Source of the DNA: Bacillus licheniformis DSM 13 = ATCC 14580
GTDB taxonomy: Bacteria > Bacillota > Bacilli > Bacillales > Bacillaceae
DNA length: 64,000 nt
Direction: 5' to 3'
NCBI RefSeq assembly: GCF_000011645.1
Contig: NC_006270.3
Coordinates: 2,477,501 to 2,541,500, forward strand
Program-made: the position numbers and the translations under genes
Shown: one piece after another, positions 27,464 to 35,595 of the stretch
Position numbering within the stretch: the first letter of the stretch is position 1
How the letters are laid out: the number at the start of each line of letters is the position of its first letter
Notes under the pieces: generated by a model
The model's input: only the letters and a program-made list of their open reading frames with translations
What the model was told of the DNA's origin: nothing
The model's database searches: none

Positions 27464-28375
27464 TTATTCCTCCTCATGTCGTGCTTCAGACGTACACAGC
27501 GCCAAAGCAATCGAATACAACTTGTTTTCTGCGGAATCGGCCCTGCTTGTCAAGGCGATGGGTGCTTTTGCCCCTGCTAAAATGGCTCCCACTTTTGCAC
27601 CCGCAAAATGAATCAATGATTTATAAAGGACATTGCCTGTTTCAATTGAAGGAACAAGCAGGATATCGGCCTCGCCTGCTACGATCCCGGAAATGTTTTT
27701 ATGCCGGGCGGCAAGCGGCGATATCGCGTTATCCAATGCAAGAGGCCCGTCAACAACGCAGTTTTTGATTTGGCCCCGATGATTCATCTGCGTCAAGGCA
27801 GCTGCATTCAATGTCGCTTCCATCGCGGGATTCACTGTTTCCACTGCGGCAAGACAAGCGACTTTCGGCATTTGCACGCCGACCGACCTCGCCACGCCGA
27901 CTGCGTTTTCTAAAATCTGCTTCAGCTCATCAAGCTTGGGGCTGATATTCATCGCCGCATCTGTTACATAAATCAGCCTCTCAAACCCGCTGACTTCAAA
28001 TGCTGCTACATGTGACAGCACGTGCGAGGAACGAAGCCCGTACTCTTTATTCAAAACGGCTTTTAATAGCACAGCTGTCGGGACATTCCCCTTCATAAGA
28101 ACATCCGCATTGCCGCTTTTGACAGCTTGAACGGCAATTCTCGCAGAATCCGCCGGCGATTCCGAATGAATGATATCCACGTGCCGTTTTGAAATATTCT
28201 GCTCTGTCATCATATGTCTAAGTTTTTCTCTGTGCCCGATCAGCAAGAACCGGGCAAATTGTTTGTCGACCGCAAGTTTGACCGCTTGCAGCACTTCGTC
28301 ATCTTCCGCATGTGCGACGGCGACCGTTTTATTGTCAAGCTCCGCCGCTTTTTGCAATAGTTGTTTCAGCTTCAT
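27464..28375 (-). CDS. ptb: Phosphate butyryltransferase
   Basis: Converts branched-chain acyl-CoA and phosphate to acyl-phosphate and CoA, about 303 residues. LLIGHREKLRHM, KGNVPTAVLLKAVLNKEYGLR and VDGPLALDNAISPLAARHK are family blocks. The first gene of the bkd operon; a perfect sigma-54 promoter lies 41-56 bases upstream. ATG at 28375 (MKLKQLLQKA) has AAAGGTGGGT just before it, while the longer frame to 28420 would start inside the promoter, so it is rejected. Confidence 0.95.
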   Translation of the reverse strand: MKLKQLLQKAAELDNKTVAVAHAEDDEVLQAVKLAVDKQFARFLLIGHREKLRHMMTEQNISKRHVDIIHSESPADSARIAVQAVKSGNADVLMKGNVPTAVLLKAVLNKEYGLRSSHVLSHVAAFEVSGFERLIYVTDAAMNISPKLDELKQILENAVGVARSVGVQMPKVACLAAVETVNPAMEATLNAAALTQMNHRGQIKNCVVDGPLALDNAISPLAARHKNISGIVAGEADILLVPSIETGNVLYKSLIHFAGAKVGAILAGAKAPIALTSRADSAENKLYSIALALCTSEARHEEE

Positions 28376-28415
28376 AGTACCCACCTTTCTAAGCAAACAT
28401 CCGCCCACTATATCA

Positions 28416-28431
28416 TGCAAGTTTCGTGCCA
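28416..28431 (-). promoter_or_regulatory. Sigma-54 (SigL) promoter of the bkd operon
   Basis: Minus strand TGGCACGAAACTTGCA, a full match to the -24/-12 consensus TGGCAC-N5-TTGCA. It precedes ptb and lies between ptb and bkdR, whose product is a sigma-54 activator. Confidence 0.95.
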
Positions 28432-28501
28432 GTATGAAAAAAGCGGTTCGGTACTGTGAACCTGTTTACAGTTTGCATGATTTTGCACTCGTTTTTGCAA
28501 T

Positions 28502-30571
28502 TTATTGCATGCTATCTTTTGCAAGGTTGTATTTATCCATTTTGTAATAGAGGTTGCGAATGCTGATTCCAAGAGCTTTTGCCGTTTTCGTTCTGTTATA
28601 TTGATGCTTTTCAAGCGTTTCTTTAATGATATGAGCTTCAAACCGTTCGACCGCATCAGACAGCTTTTCATCTTCAATTTCAGGGAAAGCTTCGCCGGCT
28701 TCCACCTTTTTTCTCGGACGGTCCGCTTCAGGAAGATGTTCTAGATCAATCCATTCCATTTGCGGTTTTAAAAAAATCATCGCCCGCTCGAGGACATTTT
28801 CAAGCTCTCTGACATTCCCCGGCCACTTCCGCGCTTTTAGCGATTTGAGGGCGTTTTTCGTAAGCCCCTTTACATTGCGCCCGTACTCTTGGTTGATCTT
28901 CCCTATCAAATGCCTGCTCAAGGCTTCAATGTCCTCTTTCCGCTGTCTGAGCGGCGGAATCGATATCGGATAGCGATTGATCCGGTAGTACAAGTCTTCG
29001 CGAAACCGGCCTTCAGCGAGCGCCTTTTCAATATTGACGTTAGTCGCCGCGATGACCCGGACGTTCACAGGGATCGGTTTGGTCCCGCCGACTCTGACGA
29101 TTTCTTTTTCCTGAAGAACGCGGAGGAGCTTCGCCTGTGTGTTTAGCGAGAGCTCGCCGATTTCATCCAAGAAAATGCTTCCGTTGTTCGCTTCTTCAAA
29201 GAATCCTTTTTTCCCGCCGCGGCGCGCACCTGAAAAAGCGCCTTCCTCATAGCCGAAAAGCTCTGATTCAAGCAGTGATTCCGATATGGCCGCACAATTG
29301 ACGCGGACAAACTTATTATACTTTCGGTCACTTTCGTTATGTATGGCATGGGCAAAAAGCTCTTTACCCGTTCCCGATTCGCCTCTCAGCAAAATCGTCG
29401 CAGGCGTCTTCGCCCCCAATTTCGCCTGTTCCAGCGCGACGAGCATCTGCTCGCTTGACCCGATGATGTCGGCAAATGTATATTTCGCCTCAAGTGTACG
29501 GATAATCTGCCGTGCTCTGTTCAGCTCGTTTGTGAGCGATTGAATTTCAGATACGTCGTGAATGACGCCGACGCTCCCTTTTAAAATGCCGTCGACGATA
29601 ATCGGCGCAACATTGACGATCACTTCTTTTTTATTCGGGCCGACTTTCATTCTGACCCCTCTGACAGGGCGCCTCGTTTCGAGCACTTTCAAATGCATGC
29701 TCTCGCCTTCAGATATGTCGGTATTAGCCGGCTTCCCGATCACCTGGTCTTTTGTCAGACCTGTCATCTTCGTATATGCCCTGTTGATCATCATTCCGTT
29801 TCCGTTTTCGTCAACGACCGAAATCGCTTCATCGGAAGATTGAATGATCGCTTCAAGCATCGTTCTGACTTCCTTCAGGTTGGTCACCTCTTCAGCCAGC
29901 TCGACCGCATCGGTAATGTCCTTAAATATGCTGAGCGCCCCGAGGAGCGTTCCTCCGTCATCAATAATCGGAATTCGGGTCGTGACAATCTGCCTGTTCG
30001 GATGGAGAAATTGTTTTTGATGATACTCAGGCTCTCTCGTGTTGAGAATACGCGGCAGCTTCGTCGTCGGGATCACGCTTTGAATATGCTGGCCGATCGC
30101 TTCGCTGCGCTTTGTTCCGGTCATAACCTCCGCCATTTTGTTAAACAAAATGATCTCTTCGTTAATGTCGATAAAAATCATGCCGTCATTCATCGAGTTG
30201 AAAATACGGTCGTGTTTATACGTCTGCTCTTTTAACATTTGGATGAGCTGCTGCTTTTCATTCATCAGCTGAGAGATGATATAAGCGAGCGATCCCGGCA
30301 CCACGATCGTTCTGTCGTGCTTTTTTCGCATCAGCTGCTTTAACACGCCGGCGTCTCCGGTCGTCTCAATGATGATGTCGATCTGTTCTGTGATGTATGG
30401 CGTCCAGTCGAGTGCCGTTTCGATATCGTTTTTCTGCGCGACGAAAAGCCCGGGAGCTTCCGGATTTTTATCGATGACCGCCTCGATATGCATCGTCTTT
30501 GTTTTCAGCAGCAAATCCAAGAGGGCGGTCCCCCCTTTTCCAGCACCAACGATCAGTACTTTTTGCATCAT
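28502..30571 (-). CDS. bkdR: Sigma-54-dependent transcriptional activator BkdR
   Basis: Activator of the bkd operon, 689 residues. N-terminal Rossmann-like region VLIVGAGKGGTALLDLLL (about 4-21) and two PAS domains (about 120-230 and 240-340) sense a signal, thought to be branched-chain amino acids or products. The AAA+ domain (about 365-600) has Walker A LRGESGTGKELFAHAIH, the sigma-54 contact loop EGAFSGARRGGKKGFFE and Walker B GSIFLDEIGEL. A Fis-type helix-turn-helix ends the protein (NRTKTAKALGISIRNLYYKM). Encoded just upstream of its target in the same direction. Confidence 0.95.
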   Translation of the reverse strand: MMQKVLIVGAGKGGTALLDLLLKTKTMHIEAVIDKNPEAPGLFVAQKNDIETALDWTPYITEQIDIIIETTGDAGVLKQLMRKKHDRTIVVPGSLAYIISQLMNEKQQLIQMLKEQTYKHDRIFNSMNDGMIFIDINEEIILFNKMAEVMTGTKRSEAIGQHIQSVIPTTKLPRILNTREPEYHQKQFLHPNRQIVTTRIPIIDDGGTLLGALSIFKDITDAVELAEEVTNLKEVRTMLEAIIQSSDEAISVVDENGNGMMINRAYTKMTGLTKDQVIGKPANTDISEGESMHLKVLETRRPVRGVRMKVGPNKKEVIVNVAPIIVDGILKGSVGVIHDVSEIQSLTNELNRARQIIRTLEAKYTFADIIGSSEQMLVALEQAKLGAKTPATILLRGESGTGKELFAHAIHNESDRKYNKFVRVNCAAISESLLESELFGYEEGAFSGARRGGKKGFFEEANNGSIFLDEIGELSLNTQAKLLRVLQEKEIVRVGGTKPIPVNVRVIAATNVNIEKALAEGRFREDLYYRINRYPISIPPLRQRKEDIEALSRHLIGKINQEYGRNVKGLTKNALKSLKARKWPGNVRELENVLERAMIFLKPQMEWIDLEHLPEADRPRKKVEAGEAFPEIEDEKLSDAVERFEAHIIKETLEKHQYNRTKTAKALGISIRNLYYKMDKYNLAKDSMQ

Positions 30572-30721
30572 CCCTTTACCCCTTTGTATGAAAAATTTTG
30601 CACACTCTCACGTTCTCTTGCAACAATTTGCACAACATCTATGTTATCATGTTTTCCTTTCTTGACAAACTTTTTTTTCAAATAGACAATAAAGGTAAAT
30701 CTTTGGTAAGGGGATTCGTGT

Positions 30722-30976
30722 ATGGGGAGAATGATCGCACTGCTCGTTTTGCTGATCCCGGGAGGCCTGGCTGCTCTCGGAATTAAATTGATGCGCGACA
30801 CGGTTTTCGGCATTTTGATCGGCCCGTTTCAGATCCTTTGGCTTCAGGGGCTGGCGGGGTTCATATGCTTCGCAGGCGGCCTTTATTTGTTAGGCGGATT
30901 TATTCTATACAGAGACAGAAAACGCAACCAAGTAAGCCCCCGTTTCAGAAAAAAGCAGAGCGGCCGCGAGGTGTGA
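30722..30976 (+). CDS. yqzF: YqzF, small membrane protein (DUF2627)
   Basis: 84 residues with two hydrophobic helices (MIALLVLLIPGGLAALGIKL and LQGLAGFICFAGGLYLLGGFILY) and a basic, positively charged tail. AAGGGGATTCGTGT lies just before the ATG. It is divergent from bkdR, matching B. subtilis yqzF. No function is known. Confidence 0.8.
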   Translation: MGRMIALLVLLIPGGLAALGIKLMRDTVFGILIGPFQILWLQGLAGFICFAGGLYLLGGFILYRDRKRNQVSPRFRKKQSGREV

Positions 30977-30990
30977 TATCTGTGAACAAG

Positions 30991-31021
30991 AAAAAGCCGC
31001 AGACAATATCTGCGGCTTTTT
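30991..31021. terminator. Bidirectional terminator between yqzF and yqiK
   Basis: Perfect 13-bp stem AAAAAGCCGCAGA / TCTGCGGCTTTTT with a 5-base loop, placed between the two convergent stop codons. Confidence 0.93.
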
Positions 31022-31026
31022 GCATC

Positions 31027-31752
31027 TCACATCTCGGCCTTTAATTTTAACGCTTTTTCGGGAAAGTCGGTGAAGAAACCGTCTATTCCCGCAGCAATCA
31101 GCTTTTTCATCTCCTCTTCACGGTTGATGGTGAACGGCCTGACCGCTTTTTCTTTCAAATGGGCGTTTTTGATCGTGTCATCCGACATTGAACGGCGATA
31201 CGGATGAAATCCTGAAGCCGGAATCATCTCAATGTATTCCTCCGGCTTGTAGATGACATCCATGTAAAGCGCAGCCAATTCAATACTTGGATTCAGTCTG
31301 TGGCATAACGCAAGGCTTTCATGATTGAATGATGAAAGAATGATCCGGTCTTGAAGGTCGTACGCTTCAATCATCGACATCACTTTTTCTTCCATCCCTT
31401 CATAGCGGATAATGCTGTTTTTCAATTCAACATTAAGAAGAAATTCAGCATCTGCCGCCCACTCAAACACTTCTTCAAGGGTCGGCACAGGGACAGAACC
31501 GGTTTTTTCGGCAAAACGGTGGCTTGCGTCTCCATGTTTTATTTCCTCATATGTAAGATCTTTCACATACCCTTTCAGTGAAGTCGTCCTGTCAAGCTTT
31601 TCATCATGAATGACAACAAGACGTCCGTCTTTTGCCATTTGAACATCCAATTCGATGCCGTCGGCACCAATGGCCGCCGCATGCTTAAACGCCGCCATTG
31701 TATTTTCGGGAAAAGTGCCTGAAGCCCCTCTGTGTGCAAATATTTTCGTCAT
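31027..31752 (-). CDS. yqiK: Glycerophosphodiester phosphodiesterase
   Basis: GDPD-family TIM-barrel enzyme of 241 residues that hydrolyses glycerophosphodiesters to glycerol 3-phosphate and an alcohol. The catalytic start FAHRGASGTFPENTMAAF (about 4-21), GIELDVQMAKDGRLVVIHDE (metal and His ligands, about 35-54) and the middle block FLLNVELKN are conserved. There is no signal peptide, so unlike GlpQ it should be cytoplasmic. Single-gene unit. Confidence 0.92.
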   Translation of the reverse strand: MTKIFAHRGASGTFPENTMAAFKHAAAIGADGIELDVQMAKDGRLVVIHDEKLDRTTSLKGYVKDLTYEEIKHGDASHRFAEKTGSVPVPTLEEVFEWAADAEFLLNVELKNSIIRYEGMEEKVMSMIEAYDLQDRIILSSFNHESLALCHRLNPSIELAALYMDVIYKPEEYIEMIPASGFHPYRRSMSDDTIKNAHLKEKAVRPFTINREEEMKKLIAAGIDGFFTDFPEKALKLKAEM

Positions 31753-31885
31753 TTCTGGTTCACCTCTACAAGAATTGCAAGTTTATAACCCATTATGAAG
31801 GTCTTACTGTTTTCTTTCCACACATAAGGCCTTTTTTAACATAAACATAACACAAGAACCCCGGTCATATACCAGGGCCCTTCTA

Positions 31886-32506
31886 TTATTCATAATAAGA
31901 TACGACAGCGTCAGCAATCGCGTCTGCAGCTTTTTCCTGATATTCCGGACTTTCGAGTTTATCTGCATCAGTTTTGTTTGTGATAAAGCCCAGTTCGACT
32001 AAAACACTCGGCATTTGAGAATTTTTGATGACATAAAACCCTGATTCTTTTACACCTCTGTCCCGAGTGCCCAGCGCATCCGGAAGCCGCTCTTGAATGT
32101 CAGATGCCAGCCGTTCGCTGTCAGCGGCTTGATACGTGGAATCGAAATATGTTTCTGTACCGGACGCTTCAGGGACGGCCGAGTTTGCATGAATGCTGAT
32201 AAACAAGTCTGAAGCATTTTTGCTCGCCTTGGCCACCCGGTCTTCCAGCGTCAAAAACGTATCATCCGTTCTTGAGGCGACTGTGTCGGCTCCTTCTTCT
32301 TTCAGCTTTTCATCAATCAGCATTGCCACTTCAAGGTTGACATCTTTCTCAAGCAGCCCGTTTCCGACAGCACCGCTGTCTTCACCCCCGTGACCTGCGT
32401 CAACATATACCGTCTTCCCGGAAAGCGGCTCAGCCGCAAAAGCAGCTGGAAAAGCCGCCATAAACGAAAACAGCAGCAAAACAAAACTCTTTATTAACAG
32501 TTTCAC
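31886..32506 (-). CDS. yqiI: N-acetylmuramoyl-L-alanine amidase YqiI
   Basis: Secreted amidase_3-family cell wall hydrolase, 206 residues. A signal peptide covers about 1-24 (ending AAFAA). Zinc ligands are in YVDAGHGGEDSGAVGNGLLE (His and Glu, about 34-53) and SIHANSAV (His near 100); the catalytic Glu is in VLVELGFITNK. There is no separate wall-binding domain. It lies 35 bases after yqiH and is probably co-transcribed with it. Confidence 0.93.
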   Translation of the reverse strand: MKLLIKSFVLLLFSFMAAFPAAFAAEPLSGKTVYVDAGHGGEDSGAVGNGLLEKDVNLEVAMLIDEKLKEEGADTVASRTDDTFLTLEDRVAKASKNASDLFISIHANSAVPEASGTETYFDSTYQAADSERLASDIQERLPDALGTRDRGVKESGFYVIKNSQMPSVLVELGFITNKTDADKLESPEYQEKAADAIADAVVSYYE

Positions 32507-32541
32507 GATTTGTTCCTCCTACAATCCCTTTTTGCAAACGA

Positions 32542-32862
32542 TCATTCTTTCTTTTTCATATCTTCAAGCTGTAATGTTCCGTCCTCTGCTTTCGTGTACT
32601 CCACTTCCACCTTTGTATCATCCTCGATCCCTTTATATTTGTCCCGTTTTTCGGGAGGGACCTGAAACATCGTTTCTTTGCCGTCAATATTGACGGCGAC
32701 GGTATGCTGGTCCGCCAAACCGACAAAGGTGCCTTCTTTCACGAGCGTTTCCTCGCCTGTTCCTTTTCGGCTCTCATCACCGCTTTGCCCATTATGCTGC
32801 GTTGTGCCGCAGCCTGCCAATAACAGCATAGCGAACAGAACAAGGATGACTCCTTTCCTCAT
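32542..32862 (-). CDS. yqiH: YqiH, small lipoprotein
   Basis: Predicted lipoprotein of 106 residues: lipobox LLAGC near residue 17, a G/S/E-rich linker, then a small beta-rich domain (VGLADQHTVAVNIDGKETMF) ending in a charged tail. No enzyme motif is visible. ATG at 32862 follows GAGGTGG by 6 bases; the frame is open 59 codons further upstream, but a start there would bury the signal peptide, so it is rejected. Pairs with amidase gene yqiI downstream, as in B. subtilis. Confidence 0.85.
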   Translation of the reverse strand: MRKGVILVLFAMLLLAGCGTTQHNGQSGDESRKGTGEETLVKEGTFVGLADQHTVAVNIDGKETMFQVPPEKRDKYKGIEDDTKVEVEYTKAEDGTLQLEDMKKKE

Positions 32863-33347
32863 GTCGACCACCTCACCCGCTGAATTTTTTACACCCCGTA
32901 CCTTATCTTTAATACCCGGGGCTGTAAAGCAAGCCGCAGCAGCAGGTTTTCGCCCGCTTTCCCCGTCCAATTCCCCAAGGATTTCCGAATTGTTAGAAGC
33001 CATCCGCGTAAAAACGTCTGTGAAAAACGATCTACCCAAGGCGAAAAATGGCTGTAAACTGGAAGAAATCAGATCTTTTTCATCATTTTTATTTTTTTGT
33101 ATAAAAAAACGTCTTTTTTCTTATGAAAAAAGACGTTTTATTCGGCTTTCGCTTTATATGATCCAGTCTATGACAGCAATGCTCCGAGCGTGAGACAAAC
33201 TTTGAGAAATAGACGGAAACACAACTGGCTGCCGCGCTATGTAGTTTTTTTGTCAGAACTTGCACGAATGCAAGATCAAATATTCTTTTTAAATCATTTT
33301 TACATTTAGGCCTTCATAGCGGATGATCAGCAGCGCTGCTCCATTTC
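32863..33347. other. Gene-free stretch upstream of yqiH
   Basis: Apart from the yqiH ribosome site at its left end and the strong hairpin at 33101-33137, I see no feature in these 485 bases. B. subtilis has yqiG in this position between yqiH and spo0A; no trace of an oxidoreductase reading frame is seen. Confidence 0.5.
33101..33137 (-). terminator. Strong terminator hairpin, probably for the acetyltransferase-like gene
   Basis: Arms AAAACGTCTTTTTTC and GAAAAAAGACGTTTT with a 4-base loop, followed on the minus strand by a T run. The nearest minus-strand gene ends about 210 bases upstream at 33348, so either that transcript has a long 3' tail or a small gene or RNA was lost or missed in between. 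Confidence 0.75.
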
Positions 33348-33734
33348 TCATGCTTGTATTTGCCGCTGAACAGCTTGCTTCCGGTCTTTATTTGACGGCG
33401 CCTCTTTAATCTTTTTGGCAGGCATGCCGGCTATTGTAATATTTTCCTCAGTGAAAGATTTGTTGACCACGGCGTTTGCGCCAATTGATATGCCGTCAGC
33501 AATGTGAATGTCGCCAAAGAGCTTTGCCCCCGGCCCGATCCAGACATTGTCTCCGATTGTGGGAACATCGCGGCGAGCGTGATTTTGTCCGATATTAACC
33601 CCTTGATGAATGTCACAGTTTGCACCTATTTTTGCATTGCTGTTTACGATGAGCAATCCGTAATGGTTAATCCTCAACCCTGGCCCGAAAAAATTCACCG
33701 GATAGCGAAGATCTGTTTTCGTAAAGATCATCAT
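33348..33734 (-). CDS. Hexapeptide-repeat acetyltransferase, serine acetyltransferase-like, N-terminally short
   Basis: 128 residues of left-handed beta-helix, with GLRINHYGLLIVNSNAKIG, GVNIGQNHARRDVPTIGDNVWIGPGA and SIGANAVVNKSF as repeat coils and a closing IAGMPAKKIK. Active-site His is likely in NHYG or DIHQG. Family members (CysE-like, WcaB-like) usually have 50-80 residues of helical N-terminus that are missing here; an in-frame stop lies 12 bases upstream of the start. It may be a decayed fragment or a short functional variant. No partner genes are adjacent. Substrate unknown. Confidence 0.7.
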   Translation of the reverse strand: MMIFTKTDLRYPVNFFGPGLRINHYGLLIVNSNAKIGANCDIHQGVNIGQNHARRDVPTIGDNVWIGPGAKLFGDIHIADGISIGANAVVNKSFTEENITIAGMPAKKIKEAPSNKDRKQAVQRQIQA

Positions 33735-33825
33735 ACCACCCGCTTATTTCATACTTTTAACTCGAGATCGGCTCTTCGAAGAGTTTTACATTCTCCGCCA
33801 TCTATTTCCTACTTGATACTAAAAG

Positions 33826-33858
33826 GAAAACAAAAAAAAGGGGGAGCCCCCCTTTTTT
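33826..33858. terminator. Terminator between LCI-like gene and acetyltransferase-like gene
   Basis: AAAAAAAGGGGG / CCCCTTTTTT stem with a short loop, directly after the stop of the LCI-like gene. A- and T-rich arms allow use in both directions. Confidence 0.88.
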
Positions 33859-33861
33859 GGT

Positions 33862-34158
33862 TCATCCTTCATAAAAACCAACCCAAGTATTAAAAACATT
33901 ACTGTAAAATTTCCCTTTGAAATACCATGTTCCATCGCTATCAGAAAATTTGTTACTGAAAACTCCAGAAGATGATTTTACACATTTTGATGATTTACTG
34001 CTTTTGAATGAGCTTGGCAAGTCACTTGGACAATTGATATATTGAGCAGTCGGATGTGCAATCACCTCAGATGAATGCGATGCAGCAAATACCGGCGCTG
34101 CAGAAATAAGTAAACCAACAGCCAGAGTCGTACCAGTTAATAATTTATTGACCTTCAT
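33862..34158 (-). CDS. Secreted LCI-fold antimicrobial-peptide-like protein
   Basis: Precursor of 98 residues. A clear signal peptide (about 1-26, MKVNKLLTGTTLAVGLLISA then PVFAA) is followed by a Ser-rich segment and a C-terminal domain. The last 40 residues, with GVFSNKFSDSDGTWYFKGKF and then NTWVGFYEG, match the LCI peptide of Bacillus, which I remember as containing GNFAASF, DGTKWIFKSKYY and YWVGIYE. This one ends at YEG, lacking LCI's last residues, and adds Cys43 and Cys59, which LCI lacks. AAAGGAG lies 10 bases before the ATG. It is a single gene between spo0A and the acetyltransferase-like gene, with no immunity or processing partner visible. An antibacterial role is inferred from the family only. 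Confidence 0.82.
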   Translation of the reverse strand: MKVNKLLTGTTLAVGLLISAAPVFAASHSSEVIAHPTAQYINCPSDLPSSFKSSKSSKCVKSSSGVFSNKFSDSDGTWYFKGKFYSNVFNTWVGFYEG

Positions 34159-34530
34159 TTTAAAACAACTCCTTTTCCATTTATTTCATTTCTATTTCAT
34201 CATATAACATGCAGGTATGTCCAAAAAGTGTACAAATTACAATATTTCGGAATCAATAGATAAGCTTTTAGGATGACTTTACACAATACACACTGTGCTG
34301 AAATGATTCACCTTTTTGATCTTACATCGCAAACAGTACATTTGCGGGCAAAAAAACGGCCTCGTTTATAAAAACGAGGCCTTCAAATACTGTATTAAAC
34401 CCTTCGGATCGTAGCACAATTTCATCGCAATATGGGCGAAAAATTCATCGGAATTACGATAAACTATTCGTTAGAAACAGGTCGAAAATTCGACGGTTAA
34501 ATCTTCGTTAAAACTGCGTCATATCAACGT
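34159..34530. other. Intergenic region between spo0A and the LCI-like gene
   Basis: Holds the spo0A terminator at 34358-34381 and the upstream region of the LCI-like gene (34160-34260), where GTTATAT on the minus strand near 34204-34210 could be part of a -10 box but no good -35 is seen. The stretch 34386-34530 would be the spo0A 3' untranslated region. Confidence 0.5.
34351..34381 (-). terminator. Terminator of spo0A
   Basis: Perfect 10-bp stem GGCCTCGTTT (34358-34367) / AAACGAGGCC (34372-34381), 4-base loop, then GTTTTTTT on the minus strand. It is 150 bases after the spo0A stop. Confidence 0.85.
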
Positions 34531-35331
34531 TTAAGAAGCCTTATGCTCCAGTCTCAGCTTGTCTGCGACCATCGCGATGAACTCACTATTGGTCGGCTTT
34601 GCTTTTGACATGCTGACTGTGTAGCCGAAAAGTGACGAAATCGAGTCGATGTTGCCTCTGCTCCATGCGACTTCGATGGCGTGGCGAATCGCCCGTTCGA
34701 CGCGGCTTGCAGTCGTGTTGAATTTTTTGGCGATATCCGGATAAAGCACTTTTGTAATGCTGCCGAGCAGTTCGATGTCGTTATATACCATGGAGATGGC
34801 TTCTCTTAAGTACAAATAGCCTTTAATATGAGCAGGTACGCCGATTTCGTGGATGATGGTCGTGATGCTGGCGTCCAGGTTTTTCTTCGGCGATTCAGGC
34901 TGCGGCCGAAGCACACTGCTTTGAGAGGACGGGGCACGGTGTGTCAATTGAGATCCGTTTCCGCTGACCTGGCGGATATGTCCGACTAAATTCTCCATGT
35001 CAAAAGGCTTCAAAATAAAATACGACGCGCCTAAATCTACAGCTTTTTTGGTCACGTCTTCCTGGCCGAACGCCGTCAGCATGATGACATTCGGCTGCTT
35101 TTTAAGCTGCGATTCCCTCAGCCTTTCAAGAACGGCCAATCCGTCGAGATGAGGCATGATTATATCCAGCACAAGCACGTCGGGCTCCTTGTCTTTAAAC
35201 AAAGAAAGGCATTCCTGTCCGTTGTATGCGACACCAAGCACTTCCATGTCGCTCTGTCCCTCGATATATTCGCTTAATAGGCCGACAAGCTCCCTGTTAT
35301 CATCAGCAACACATACTTTAATTTTCTCCAC
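34531..35331 (-). CDS. spo0A: Sporulation master regulator Spo0A
   Basis: Response regulator of 266 residues, target of the phosphorelay. The receiver domain (about 1-125) has acidic residues in VCVADDNREL, the phosphorylated Asp in VLVLDIIMPHLDG (about 52-64) and the Lys of FILKPFD. A variable linker (about 126-150) leads to the DNA-binding domain (HEIGVPAHIKGYLYLREAI, then TASRVERAIRHAIEVAW recognition helix). GTG at 35331 follows GGGGAGGAAG. Upstream lie a sigma-H promoter and Spo0A boxes, so positive feedback is expected. Confidence 0.98.
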   Translation of the reverse strand: MEKIKVCVADDNRELVGLLSEYIEGQSDMEVLGVAYNGQECLSLFKDKEPDVLVLDIIMPHLDGLAVLERLRESQLKKQPNVIMLTAFGQEDVTKKAVDLGASYFILKPFDMENLVGHIRQVSGNGSQLTHRAPSSQSSVLRPQPESPKKNLDASITTIIHEIGVPAHIKGYLYLREAISMVYNDIELLGSITKVLYPDIAKKFNTTASRVERAIRHAIEVAWSRGNIDSISSLFGYTVSMSKAKPTNSEFIAMVADKLRLEHKAS

Positions 35332-35391
35332 GTTTCTTCCTCCCCAATGTGTATGTTGATAAATTTCATCATTCTTTTTCTAATATGTTTA

Positions 35392-35416
35392 ATTCGACAG
35401 CACCACTTTATTCCCT
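35392..35416 (-). promoter_or_regulatory. Sigma-H promoter of spo0A with an overlapping Spo0A box
   Basis: Minus strand: AGGGAAT (35410-35416), 14-base spacer, GAAT (35392-35395), fitting the sigma-H pattern AGGAWWT / GAAT. TGTCGAA, the Spo0A box core, covers the -10 region (35393-35399). This looks like the Ps promoter known in B. subtilis. Confidence 0.72.
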
Positions 35417-35531
35417 TTTTTTAAAAAGGATTTTTCCAATAATAGTGGTATGTCTAGCTTTTTCTCTGTTTTTTTCTGATTTTCTCGATTTTTCGACTTA
35501 AAATGCGACTTGACAAACCGGGGAACGTGAA

Positions 35532-35543
35532 TTTGTCGAAAAA
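35532..35543. promoter_or_regulatory. Upstream Spo0A box
   Basis: TTTGTCGAAAAA on the + strand matches the 0A consensus (TGTCGAA core). A weaker copy in the other orientation, AAGTCGAAAAAT, lies at 35488-35499. Both are 150-210 bases upstream of spo0A, where Spo0A~P switches promoter use. Confidence 0.65.
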
Positions 35544-35595
35544 TCTTTTCTTCTTTCATTTTAACGCACAACGCCCAAGAAAAAAAGGCGAAATC

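Noticed and set aside
32678..33193. Plus-strand open frame of 171 codons over yqiH
   Set aside because: Mostly antisense to yqiH and its leader; no ribosome site and no recognisable domain.
33766..33785. Short palindrome with core CTCTTCGAAGAG between the acetyltransferase-like and LCI-like genes
   Set aside because: Too short and isolated to assign; no promoter or gene start at a suitable distance, and AT-rich sequence gives such matches by chance.
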